Part shown: one piece after another, positions 1-8,576 of the stretch
How the letters are laid out: the number at the start of each line of letters is the position of its first letter
Position numbering within the stretch: the stretch's first letter is position 1
Assembly: GCA_018004935.1 (NCBI GenBank)
Contig: JAGNBF010000029.1
Location: forward strand, 28,436 to 70,124
DNA length: 41,689 nt
Reading direction: 5' to 3'
From: Chloroflexota bacterium
GTDB taxonomy: Bacteria > Chloroflexota > Anaerolineae > Promineifilales > Promineifilaceae
Translations under genes and position numbers: made by a program
The notes under the pieces: model-generated
What the model was told of the DNA's origin: nothing
Database searches by the model: none
Seen by the model: only the letters and a program-made list of their open reading frames with translations

Positions 1-564
1 GAAATCCTGCAAATGTGCCTGGACAAAGCCGCCGAGCGCGTCGCCGAAATTGACACCGACAACGAGTACAGCCCCGCCGAACGGGCTGCCATCGCCCGGT
101 ACGTCGGCATGGCGACCATCAAATATGCCGACCTGATGAACCATCGCAGTTCTGATTACGTGCTAGATGTGGAACGGTTCAGTGCCTTTGAAGGTAAAAC
201 CGGCCCTTATTTGCTCTATTCGACGGTGCGGGCTAAATCCATTCTGCGTAAGGCCGCCGAGGCCAATCTGGCATTGGGCACACTCATCCCCCCCACCACC
301 GACGCCGAGCGCGATCTCTTGCTGAAATTGGGCGAATGGCCGGATGTGTTCTGGCAAAGTTACCACGAACGCGCCCCCAACCACCTGTGCGAATACGCCT
401 ACCAGATTGCCACCGCCTTCAACCGCTTCTACCGGGAGTGTCACATCCTGCGCGAACCGGATGCCGTGCGGCAGGCAGGCTGGCTCGGCCTCACTGACCT
501 CACGCGCCGCATGTTGGAGCAGGTGTTGGCCTTGCTCAACATCAGCATTCCTGAGAGAATGTAA
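1..564 (+). CDS. argS: Arginyl-tRNA synthetase, C-terminal fragment
   Basis: The reading frame is open from base 1, so the gene enters from outside the window and only about 187 C-terminal residues are seen. They match the DALR anticodon-binding domain of class I arginyl-tRNA synthetase, the helical domain that reads the tRNA anticodon in the cytoplasm. Supporting features are the segment with F-E-G-K-T-G-P-Y-L-L-Y, where arginyl enzymes have a conserved Y-x-H/R region, the helix with N-R-F-Y-R-E-C, and the closing L-N-I-S-I-P-E-R-M, which is the usual end of ArgRS. The stop is TAA at 562-564. A type I restriction operon follows after 213 bp, so this gene may mark the edge of the native chromosome. 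Assignment is by recognition of the C-terminal domain only. Confidence 0.88.
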   Translation, partial: EILQMCLDKAAERVAEIDTDNEYSPAERAAIARYVGMATIKYADLMNHRSSDYVLDVERFSAFEGKTGPYLLYSTVRAKSILRKAAEANLALGTLIPPTTDAERDLLLKLGEWPDVFWQSYHERAPNHLCEYAYQIATAFNRFYRECHILREPDAVRQAGWLGLTDLTRRMLEQVLALLNISIPERM

Positions 565-777
565 AATTGGGTGCTCCGGTGGAGCAGGTGGAATGGGTGC
601 AGCCTTAATTTTTCACGAGGTCATTTCCATACGGATAAATGCTTCCATTTCTCTTGTCAGACTAACACCAAAAGTACGCACGATCTTGAGCAATCCTTAT
701 GTAACAGGCTTAGGATAACATCAATCCAATTGCACAGATCATTAAGTCACTGTGCCAAGTCATATCGAGAAAAATTT

Positions 778-2844
778 ATGCACTACTTACAGGATAAGAT
801 TGACCTGATCTGGAAACTTGCTGAACTGCTACGCCATGACTATCAACAACGCGAAAATGCTGATGTTATCTTGCCGCTAGTCGTTCTGCGCCGTCTGGAT
901 CAGGCGATGGCTCCTACCCGCCAGGCAGTACGCGCCGCTTACGAACGATATACTGGCAAACTGCAAAATCTGGATGCTGTATTAAGCCAGGCGGCTGGTG
1001 GTTCGCTTGTTTATAATCACTCCGAGTTTGACTGGGACACCTTACTCAATGCGCCAACCGATGTGGCTCCCAACCTTATCAACTATCTCAATGGTTACAG
1101 TCCTGAAGTGCAAGACATCATCGAAAAATTTGATTTCCGACGTCAAATTTCTCGCCTGCAATCGGCTAAATTGCTCTACCCCTTGCTCAAAGCATTTGAA
1201 AATGTTGACCTTCACCCTAAAACTATTAGTCCCCATGACATGGGGTACATTTTTGAAGATTTAATCCGCCGCTTCAACGAGCAGGACAACCAGACGGCTG
1301 GTGAACATTTCACCCCTCGCGAAGTCATCGAGTTGATGGTAGACCTGCTCCTAAGCGAAAACCCAGAAGCGTTTCTCGGTCCAGATAAAATCGTTGAGAT
1401 TTATGATCCTGCCTGCGGGACCGGCGGGATGTTATCCGAAGGGAAAAAGGGTGTCACACGTAATCACGGTCAAAAAACCGAACAGGTTTATCTGTTTGGG
1501 CAAGAAATTAACCCCACATCCTTTGCCGTTGCCAAAGCTGACCTGTTGCTAAAAGAAGAAAATCCGCGCAATCTCGCCTTTGGCAACAGCTTTAGCGAAG
1601 ATGGCCACCCCGGCAAACGGTTCCGCCTCATGCTCTCCAACCCCCCTTTTGGTGTGGAATGGAAAAAGGTGGAATACATTATTCGTAATGAATACGAGGT
1701 GAAGGGTCACGATGGCCGTTTTGGGGCTGGCCTGCCGCGTATTACGGATGGCTCATTCCTTTTTTTGCAACACATGTTGGCCAAGCGGTTTGGGGATGCG
1801 GTGGGGAGTCGCATCGCTGTCATTTTTAATGGTTCACCTCTTTTTACCGGCGACGCAGGTAGCGGCGAAAGTGAAATCCGCCGCTGGATTATTGAGCATG
1901 ATTGGCTAGAAGGCATTATTGCTTTGCCAGAGCAGATGTTTTACAACACGGGCATCAGTACCTACATCTGGATTGTGACCAACCGCAAAAGTACCCGACG
2001 CAAAGGCAAAGTGCAGTTGATCAACGCCGCTGATTTATGGGTACCGATGACGCCGCGCAGTTTGGGCAATAAACGCCGCCGCATCAACGATAAACAGCGG
2101 GCGCAAATTGTAGAACTGTATAAGGCCTTTCAGAATGGTGAATTGGGCCGTATTTTTGACAACGCCGATTTTGGGTACCGCCGCATTCGTGTGGAACGCC
2201 CCCTACGCCTGAACTTTCAGGCAACGCCAGAGCGGATTGAGCGTCTGTGGGAGCAAAAAGCGTTTACCGCCCTGACCGAGAGCAATACCAAGAACGAAGC
2301 AGAGAAAGAAAAAGAAATAGCCGCCGGGCAAGCGTTACAAGAAGCGATTCTGGCTACCGTGCGCCAATTGCCCACCGACCAACTGCGCGACCCGCACCGC
2401 TACCAACCGCTTTTAGATGATGCCCTCAAGCCCTTAAAATTGAAGGTCTCTTTACAAAAGGCAGTTTTGAACGCCCTGACGGAACGGGACGAGACCGCCC
2501 CGCCGGTGCCGGGCAAAAGGAGCGAGTGGGAACCGGATACCGACCTGCGCGACCATGAAAATGTGCCGCTGACATACACCCCTTCTCTTTATGATGAAAA
2601 TGTGCCGCTGAAATTGAATGTGTATGATTACTTTGTGCAAGAAGTCAAACGGTACATTGATGATGCCTGGATAGATGAAGCGTACCGGGACGCGCAAGAT
2701 GACAAGGTGGGGGTGGTGGGCTATGAAATCAACTTCAACCGCTATTTTTATCGGTATGAACCGCCGCCCCACCCCGCTGAACTGGACGAACAAATTAACC
2801 GACTGGAAGAAGAAATAGCCACCCTGCTCAAGAGCCGCCGATGA
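778..2844 (+). CDS. hsdM: Type I restriction-modification system methyltransferase subunit HsdM
   Basis: N6-adenine DNA methyltransferase subunit of a type I complex; with HsdS it methylates the host recognition site using S-adenosylmethionine. The 688-residue protein has the N-terminal helical HsdM domain, then the SAM-binding motif D-P-A-C-G-T-G-G at residues 210-217 and the catalytic N-P-P-F at 288-291, which is the order of the gamma class. The C-terminal part (about 480-688) is longer than in the shortest family members and charged. An in-frame GTG lies at 571, but ATG 778 starts M-H-Y-L-Q-D-K-I, the usual HsdM beginning, so it is preferred. The 213 bp upstream hold no gene; a weak promoter may lie near 686-716. 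The stop overlaps hsdS by four bases. It carries no GCGGCCGC, unlike most genes further right, suggesting recent acquisition. Confidence 0.95.
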   Translation: MHYLQDKIDLIWKLAELLRHDYQQRENADVILPLVVLRRLDQAMAPTRQAVRAAYERYTGKLQNLDAVLSQAAGGSLVYNHSEFDWDTLLNAPTDVAPNLINYLNGYSPEVQDIIEKFDFRRQISRLQSAKLLYPLLKAFENVDLHPKTISPHDMGYIFEDLIRRFNEQDNQTAGEHFTPREVIELMVDLLLSENPEAFLGPDKIVEIYDPACGTGGMLSEGKKGVTRNHGQKTEQVYLFGQEINPTSFAVAKADLLLKEENPRNLAFGNSFSEDGHPGKRFRLMLSNPPFGVEWKKVEYIIRNEYEVKGHDGRFGAGLPRITDGSFLFLQHMLAKRFGDAVGSRIAVIFNGSPLFTGDAGSGESEIRRWIIEHDWLEGIIALPEQMFYNTGISTYIWIVTNRKSTRRKGKVQLINAADLWVPMTPRSLGNKRRRINDKQRAQIVELYKAFQNGELGRIFDNADFGYRRIRVERPLRLNFQATPERIERLWEQKAFTALTESNTKNEAEKEKEIAAGQALQEAILATVRQLPTDQLRDPHRYQPLLDDALKPLKLKVSLQKAVLNALTERDETAPPVPGKRSEWEPDTDLRDHENVPLTYTPSLYDENVPLKLNVYDYFVQEVKRYIDDAWIDEAYRDAQDDKVGVVGYEINFNRYFYRYEPPPHPAELDEQINRLEEEIATLLKSRR

Positions 2845-4151
2845 CCACCTATCGCCCTTACTCCGTTTACAAACCTTTCGATGTGGACTGGTTGGGTGAT
2901 TTGCCAAACCATTGGGAATTACGCCGCTTAAAGTTTGTTGCTCCACCAGCCACAACAAAACTCAATGAAAAACCGACTGATAAACTGTATCTTGGTTTAG
3001 AAAATATCGAATCTGGAACGGGGCGTTTGCTTCTTGATTCACCCATTGAAAATGTTGAAAGTGTTGTCACCGTTTTTCAACCTGATGATGTGCTTTTTGG
3101 CAAGCTACGCCCATACCTTGCCAAAGTTGTTCATGCGGATTTTGAAGGGGTATGCACTGGTGAACTTATGGTGTTGAGGCCAGTCAATCATTTGGTTCAC
3201 AGCAGATTTCTCTTTTACCTGATGCTCTCACATGGTTTTATCAACATTGTGGATTCGATGACTTATGGGGCCAAAATGCCTCGCGCTAATCCTAACCATG
3301 TAGTCAATTTGCCAATATCGTTACCCTCACTAGCGGAACAGCGGGCGATTGCGGCTTTTTTAGATCGGGAGACGGTCTGGCTGGATACGCTGATTGCCAA
3401 AAAGCGGGAATTGATTGATCTGTTGCACAAACAGCGCACGGCGATCATCAGCCACGCCGTCACCAAAGGGCTAAACCCCCACGCCCCCCTCAAACCCAGC
3501 GGCATCGAATGGCTCGGCGATGTACCCGCATATTGGGAAGTAAGGCGATTGAAGTTTCTGCTCAAAGAGCGATTGAGATACGGGGCTAATGAAGTCGCCG
3601 AGCTAGATAATCCTAATTACCCCAGATACATCCGCATTACAGATATAAACCCTGATGGCTCTCTGCGGAGTGATACGTTTAGATCGTTACCGCCGGAAGT
3701 AGCAAAGCCTTATATGCTCAAAGATGGTGATATTCTGTTTGCTCGGAGTGGTGCAACCGTTGGCAAGACTTTTCAATACAGTTCAGCTTGGGGAGATGCC
3801 TGTTTTGCAGGTTATTTAATCTTGTGTCGCCCCGATAATCGGTTGATTGATTCCCGATTTCTATATCTTTTCACGCAATCCCATTCCTATCTTTCGTGGA
3901 GAGACAGCATATTTATTCAAGCCACAATCCAAAATATCAGCGCAGAGAAATACTACAACGTGATTATTGCCGTTCCACCTTTATCAGAACAACAACAGAT
4001 TGTTGATTTTCTTAGCCAAGAGACCGCATACATAGATGAAATGATCGCCAAAATAGAAACCAGCATTGACCTATTGCAAAAACAACGCACCGCTATTATT
4101 TCCGCGGCCGTCACTGGCAAAATAGACGTGCGTACACAGGAGCCAGCCTAG
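2841..4151 (+). CDS. hsdS: Type I restriction-modification specificity subunit HsdS
   Basis: DNA-recognition subunit of the type I complex, 436 residues. It shows the two-fold layout of HsdS: target recognition domain 1 at about 12-165, a central conserved helical region at about 166-210, domain 2 at about 218-380 and a C-terminal conserved region at 381-428. The halves are internally similar: D-W-L-G-D-L-P-N-H-W-E near residue 16 pairs with E-W-L-G-D-V-P-A-Y-W-E near 223, and the K-Q-R-T-A-I-I-S helices near 197 and 414 match. Recognition would be of a bipartite sequence, which cannot be read from the protein. The start ATG overlaps the hsdM stop (ATGA), implying translational coupling, and the next gene begins 3 bp after the stop. 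No inverted second hsdS is present, so there is no sign of phase-variable shuffling. Confidence 0.95.
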   Translation: MTTYRPYSVYKPFDVDWLGDLPNHWELRRLKFVAPPATTKLNEKPTDKLYLGLENIESGTGRLLLDSPIENVESVVTVFQPDDVLFGKLRPYLAKVVHADFEGVCTGELMVLRPVNHLVHSRFLFYLMLSHGFINIVDSMTYGAKMPRANPNHVVNLPISLPSLAEQRAIAAFLDRETVWLDTLIAKKRELIDLLHKQRTAIISHAVTKGLNPHAPLKPSGIEWLGDVPAYWEVRRLKFLLKERLRYGANEVAELDNPNYPRYIRITDINPDGSLRSDTFRSLPPEVAKPYMLKDGDILFARSGATVGKTFQYSSAWGDACFAGYLILCRPDNRLIDSRFLYLFTQSHSYLSWRDSIFIQATIQNISAEKYYNVIIAVPPLSEQQQIVDFLSQETAYIDEMIAKIETSIDLLQKQRTAIISAAVTGKIDVRTQEPA

Positions 4152-4154
4152 CCC

Positions 4155-5114
4155 ATGTCCCGCCTGGATGACCTCATTGACCTGATTCAGACAACCAACG
4201 AAGTCTACTTCATCACCGCACCTGGTCGGGTCCGCACCGCCTACATTCTAGTAGATGACATTGTGGAACTGGCTCTGAAAACCTTTTTGCAAGAAAAAAC
4301 ATTAGAACAACGCCAAAACTGCCAGAGCGCATTGGAAACGGCAAGATTTGTCACCTCAAGTAATCATCGTAATGCCCTGCAACGTTACTTTGAAGCAAAG
4401 AGTGATCTTGCTACCCTGAGTAGCGATTTGGGGCGAGGAACGGCAGGAATCTCCCTCATTCAAACCGAATTAAATCATTTCCCTCTGGTTCAACATTGGA
4501 GTGCTAACGACTCTAGCAAAACCCCTCATTACCCTGAAGTAGTGCGTGATGTCAAATCATTTTTCCTGTCTGGGCATAGCATCGTGCCCATGTTAGACGC
4601 GGCCGCAGATCGTCACAACGTTCGCAATAAGTTTTACCACGATCATCAACATGCAGGCTTAACAATAGATGATGATAAATGCCTGACGGCGTTATGTGGC
4701 ATGTATGATCTTATAACTGCACTCTTCCCCACCTTTACAACCCATCTACAACAGACAAAATACAAAATTATCCGTTGCCAGATTGGTGTATTACGCTTGA
4801 AATTAGCAGCGCATGGGGCACAAGACTTGAAAGAGCCTTACAACAAAGCCTTAGCACAATTTGAGCGCAACCACCAAATAACTAAATGGTCAGACAACTT
4901 CGAACATAGCATTCTTCACACTATCAGCGAAAATTTTTTTGTTGCGTTACGTGAGCAATTGCGGGAAGCCATTGCCCAAAAGAAGAGCCGCGTAGATAAA
5001 ATTACCCAAATGCGTAACCCAAACGCCACACAGCGGGCAGAAGCTGAAATAGGGCAACGAATTGTTAATGTACTTTCCCAACAATTGGTAGATATTGATG
5101 CTTTGATGACTTAA
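4155..5114 (+). CDS. Unknown protein inside the type I R-M operon, possible HEPN-type ribonuclease
   Basis: Not recognised as a named family. The 319-residue, mainly helical protein sits between hsdS (3 bp upstream) and hsdR (14 bp downstream), so it is almost certainly co-transcribed and functionally tied to the restriction system. Residues 157-162 read R-N-K-F-Y-H, which fits the R-x4-6-H active-site pattern of HEPN ribonucleases, including the preferred polar residue right after the arginine; two more histidines follow at 164 and 166. HEPN nucleases are known partners of type I systems (PrrC, RloC), but those carry an ABC-like ATPase and this protein has no Walker motif. The C-terminal part (about 210-300) is rich in charged helix. 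The operon's only GCGGCCGC (4599) lies in this gene. The HEPN reading rests on one short motif; it could equally be a structural accessory protein. Confidence 0.8.
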   Translation: MSRLDDLIDLIQTTNEVYFITAPGRVRTAYILVDDIVELALKTFLQEKTLEQRQNCQSALETARFVTSSNHRNALQRYFEAKSDLATLSSDLGRGTAGISLIQTELNHFPLVQHWSANDSSKTPHYPEVVRDVKSFFLSGHSIVPMLDAAADRHNVRNKFYHDHQHAGLTIDDDKCLTALCGMYDLITALFPTFTTHLQQTKYKIIRCQIGVLRLKLAAHGAQDLKEPYNKALAQFERNHQITKWSDNFEHSILHTISENFFVALREQLREAIAQKKSRVDKITQMRNPNATQRAEAEIGQRIVNVLSQQLVDIDALMT

Positions 5115-5128
5115 AACACGAGTCAAAC

Positions 5129-8080
5129 ATGGATACATCTGAACACGCCTTCGAAGCCTATATCGTTGAAAATTTGACCGAGGTTCATGGCTACCGCCTG
5201 CGTACTAGCAAAACGGATTACGACAAAACCACCTGCCTGGATTGGGAACTCCTGCTGGCTTTCATCACCGCTACTCAACCCCAAACCTGGGCCGATTTAA
5301 CCCGGCAACATGGCCCGTTGGTCAAAGAAAAGTTTGTGCGCCGATTGGTCAAAGAAATTGAGCGGCGCGGCACACTGGACGTTTTGCGGCGCGGCGTCAA
5401 AGATTCCGGCTGTTACTTCCAACTGGCCTATTTTCAACCTGCCAGCCGCCTCAACCCTGAACATTGGTCCCTGTACGGCAAAAACATCCTCTCCGTCATG
5501 CCACAATGCCGTTACAGTGCCATTGAAAACAGAGACGCACTCGATCTGGTCATCTTTCTCAATGGCCTGCCCCTCTTTACTCTGGAACTTAAGAATAAAC
5601 AAACCGGTCAAGGCGTCACCAACGCCCGTCAACAATACGCCAAAGACCGTCAGCCCAAAGGGGAACCGTTGTTACAGTTCCGCCGCTGTCTGGCCCATTT
5701 TGCCGTAGATGATGATGAGGTATACGTCACTACCCGGCTGGAAGGGGCACGCACCTACTTTTTACCCTTCAATCGTGGCCTTAACGGGGGTGCGGGCAAT
5801 CCACCCAACGCTAACGGCTACGCCAGTGCCTACCTGTGGGAAGATGTGTTCACCCCGGCCAGCGTTTTGGAACTGGTGGGCAGTTTCCTGCATCTGGAAA
5901 ACGGCGACCAACCAGCACGGCTCATTTTTCCCCGCTACCAACAGCGTGATGCAGTACAAAAACTGTTGGCCCATGCTCGTGTACAAGGGCCAGGGCAAAA
6001 TTACCTCATCCAACACAGTGCGGGCAGTGGCAAAAGCAACACCATTGCCTGGCTGGCCCACCGGCTGGCTTCCCTGCACAACGCCCAAAACCAGCGTGTC
6101 TTTGATTCTGTCATCATCATCACCGACCGGCGTATTTTGGATAAACAGCTACAAAACACGGTGCGCCAGTTTGAGCAGGTGGCAGGCGTGGTGAGCGTTA
6201 TAGACAAGGACAGCGACCAACTGGCCGACGCCCTGAGCGGCGGCGCGGAAATCATCGTCAGCACCCTGCAAAAATTCCCCTTTGTCCTGAAAAAAATAGA
6301 CACATTAGCCGGGTGTACCTTTGCCATCATCGTAGACGAAGCCCACTCCTCACAAACCAGCGAAGCCAACAAAAAGCTAAAAGAAGTCCTGCGTGTAGAC
6401 TCACTAGAAGAAGCGGAACGACTGGATGACCCAGCCAATGAACCCAGTGGCGAAGATTTGGTAAACCAGAGCATGGCGACGCGGGGGCGGCAATCGAACC
6501 TCAGCTTTTTTGCTTTCACCGCCACCCCCAAACAGAAGACGTTGGAGTTATTTGGTATAGAACAAGCCGATGGAACATTTCGCCCGTTTCATCTTTACTC
6601 CATGCGGCAGGCCATCGAAGAAGGGTTTATTCTGGATGTTCTGCAAAATTACACTACCTTTGCTACCTATTTTGAATTGTTGAAAACGGCCGCAGACGAC
6701 CCCCGCACCGAAAAAAGCAAGGCGTTTGGCCTGCTCAAACGATACGTGGGGTTACACAAATTCACTATCGCCCAACGCGCCGCTCTGATGATTGAACATT
6801 TCTGGCAAACCTCGCGCCTCAAAATCCCCAACTTGCAAGGGGTAGGCGAAGCCAAAGCGATGGTTGTCACCGCCAGCCGCTTACATGCCGTTTTATACAA
6901 ACAGGCGTTTGACAGCTATTTGAAAAATCAAAATTACCCCATCAAAGCGTTAGTCGCCTTCTCCGGCACGGTCAGCTATCAAGGGACGGATTACACCGAA
7001 GCGCAAATGAATGGCTTCCCCGAAAAACAAACGGCCGAGCAGTTCAAAAAACCGGAACACAAATTCCTGATCGTTGCCGAAAAGTTCCAGACCGGCTTTG
7101 ATCAACCGCTCTTGCATACGATGTACGTGGACAAGAAACTGGCGGGTGTTCACGCCGTACAAACCCTCAGTCGCCTCAATCGTACCCACCCCCGCAAAAC
7201 CGATACGATGGTGCTGGATTTCGTCAACAATGCCGACGATTTAGAAGAGGCGTTTGCACCTTACTTCGAGACTACCATTTTGAGCGAAGGCAGTGATCCC
7301 AATAAGTTGTACGACCTGGAAGGGGAACTGGCTGAGTTCGATCTGTACACATCAGACCAGGTAACTGAAATTGCCGAACTGTATCTGCGAAAAGGGGAAA
7401 AAGCGGCTAAATTACAGCCTTTGTTACGGGCTGTAGTGCAAAAATACCGCTATATCCCCGGAGTTGAACGACGTGTCCAGTTTAAGCATCTCCTACGCTC
7501 TTTCGTCAGCCTGTACGCCTTTCTCTCGCAGATCATTACCTTTCAGGATGCTGATTTGGAACGGTTGTACCTGTTTGCCCGGCTGTTAACTCGTGCTCTG
7601 CCTCAAGAAAAAGAACGGGAAACGTTACATGTCCATGAATTGGTGGATTTGGAGAGCTACCGGCTACAGCAAACGTTTAGCGGCAAAATCAGCCTGCAAC
7701 GGGGCGATGGTCAACTTGATCCCTTGTCTGATCTGTTAGCCAGCCAATTAAATGAGCCAGAAAAAGCCGCCCTTTCGCAAATTATCCGCGAACTCAATGA
7801 GCGGTTCGGTACAGAGTTTACTGAGGCAGATCGTGTCTTTTTTGCTGAACTCAAAACCCGCCTGGCAAATAATGAAAGTTTACAAGCCAGTGCGAAAGCT
7901 AACACGCGGGACAGTGTGCGTTTGTTGCACGATATTCTCTTCAATGCCGTATTACAGACAATGATTGAGAATAATTTTGAGATGTTCCGTCGCATCAATG
8001 ATGATGAAGCATTTGGGCAATCGGTACGGGAAAGAATTTTTGAGCAGGTGTATCGGGAAATTCAGAAGCCAATGAGTTAG
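5129..8080 (+). CDS. hsdR: Type I restriction-modification endonuclease subunit HsdR
   Basis: Motor and nuclease subunit; it translocates DNA by ATP hydrolysis and cuts unmodified DNA away from the recognition site. The 983-residue protein begins with a PD-(D/E)xK nuclease domain: D139 and E153-L-K155 are the expected catalytic residues. The superfamily 2 helicase core follows, with Walker A S-A-G-S-G-K-S at 297-303, D-E-A-H at 403-406 and T-A-T-P at 464-467, then the second RecA-like domain and a helical C-terminus. All key residues are present, so the enzyme looks active. It closes the hsdM-hsdS-unknown-hsdR operon. No GCGGCCGC occurs in nearly 3 kb, against one per about 520 bp to the right, which fits horizontal arrival of the cassette. 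Confidence 0.96.
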   Translation: MDTSEHAFEAYIVENLTEVHGYRLRTSKTDYDKTTCLDWELLLAFITATQPQTWADLTRQHGPLVKEKFVRRLVKEIERRGTLDVLRRGVKDSGCYFQLAYFQPASRLNPEHWSLYGKNILSVMPQCRYSAIENRDALDLVIFLNGLPLFTLELKNKQTGQGVTNARQQYAKDRQPKGEPLLQFRRCLAHFAVDDDEVYVTTRLEGARTYFLPFNRGLNGGAGNPPNANGYASAYLWEDVFTPASVLELVGSFLHLENGDQPARLIFPRYQQRDAVQKLLAHARVQGPGQNYLIQHSAGSGKSNTIAWLAHRLASLHNAQNQRVFDSVIIITDRRILDKQLQNTVRQFEQVAGVVSVIDKDSDQLADALSGGAEIIVSTLQKFPFVLKKIDTLAGCTFAIIVDEAHSSQTSEANKKLKEVLRVDSLEEAERLDDPANEPSGEDLVNQSMATRGRQSNLSFFAFTATPKQKTLELFGIEQADGTFRPFHLYSMRQAIEEGFILDVLQNYTTFATYFELLKTAADDPRTEKSKAFGLLKRYVGLHKFTIAQRAALMIEHFWQTSRLKIPNLQGVGEAKAMVVTASRLHAVLYKQAFDSYLKNQNYPIKALVAFSGTVSYQGTDYTEAQMNGFPEKQTAEQFKKPEHKFLIVAEKFQTGFDQPLLHTMYVDKKLAGVHAVQTLSRLNRTHPRKTDTMVLDFVNNADDLEEAFAPYFETTILSEGSDPNKLYDLEGELAEFDLYTSDQVTEIAELYLRKGEKAAKLQPLLRAVVQKYRYIPGVERRVQFKHLLRSFVSLYAFLSQIITFQDADLERLYLFARLLTRALPQEKERETLHVHELVDLESYRLQQTFSGKISLQRGDGQLDPLSDLLASQLNEPEKAALSQIIRELNERFGTEFTEADRVFFAELKTRLANNESLQASAKANTRDSVRLLHDILFNAVLQTMIENNFEMFRRINDDEAFGQSVRERIFEQVYREIQKPMS

Positions 8081-8199
8081 ACGACTGGCAGTAGATGTCA
8101 CCTGAGATGAACACAGTTTATTGGCGTTTAGGGTTGTTTGCATCTGTGCCTCAAGTCAATCATTGTAACACTCAGCGAGGTACGGTAAACTGTTTACTT

Positions 8200-8553
8200 A
8201 TGGACAGCAATCTAACAGAGCCAGTGTTGGAAGACGATGACATGCACCCAGAGTATGACTTTAGTAGTGGAGTGCGTGGCAAATACGCCAGAGCTTATCG
8301 AGAAGGGTACACCATAACTATTCATCAAGAAGATGGCACAACTGTGACGCAACATTTTAAACCAGATGCTGATGCTATTATCCTTGAGCCGGATGTGCAG
8401 GAGTATTTTCCTGATTCTGAAGCGGTGAATCGTGCCTTGCGTTCTTTGATTGCCCTCATTCCTCAAAAACGAAAACGTTCTAGAACCGTCCGTAAGGCCT
8501 CTGTTCCTGGCCCACAGCGTCAGACTGCTTCTGGTGATTCGCCGCGCCCGTAA
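8200..8553 (+). CDS. Small conserved protein, antitoxin-like, no adjacent toxin
   Basis: A 117-residue acidic protein with a basic tail. The core, Y-D-F-S-S-G-V-R-G-K-Y-A near residues 19-30 and then L-E-P-D-V-Q-E-Y-F-P-D-S-E near 62-74 followed by a short helix V-N-R-A-L-R, resembles a small family common in cyanobacteria and Chloroflexota that often sits beside toxin genes; this is from memory and no search was run. No toxin-like gene follows: the next gene is a hydrolase 23 bp on. The frame extends up to ATG 8095, but ATG 8200 or 8242 better fits the conserved start, and 8200 is chosen. The last 28 residues (K-R-K-R-S-R onward) are basic and look disordered. It may be a leftover antitoxin at the edge of the acquired restriction island. 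Confidence 0.65.
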   Translation: MDSNLTEPVLEDDDMHPEYDFSSGVRGKYARAYREGYTITIHQEDGTTVTQHFKPDADAIILEPDVQEYFPDSEAVNRALRSLIALIPQKRKRSRTVRKASVPGPQRQTASGDSPRP

Positions 8554-8576
8554 ACACATTCACAGCCGCCTTCCCC

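Noticed and set aside
572-585. Short hairpin after argS as a terminator
   Set aside because: Only a 6-bp stem with no T-run.
571-777. Upstream in-frame GTG start for hsdM
   Set aside because: The added 69 residues have no family likeness and ATG 778 gives the usual HsdM start.
2452-2958. 168-codon antisense open frame over hsdM and hsdS
   Set aside because: It is a shadow of two well supported genes and has no recognisable domain.
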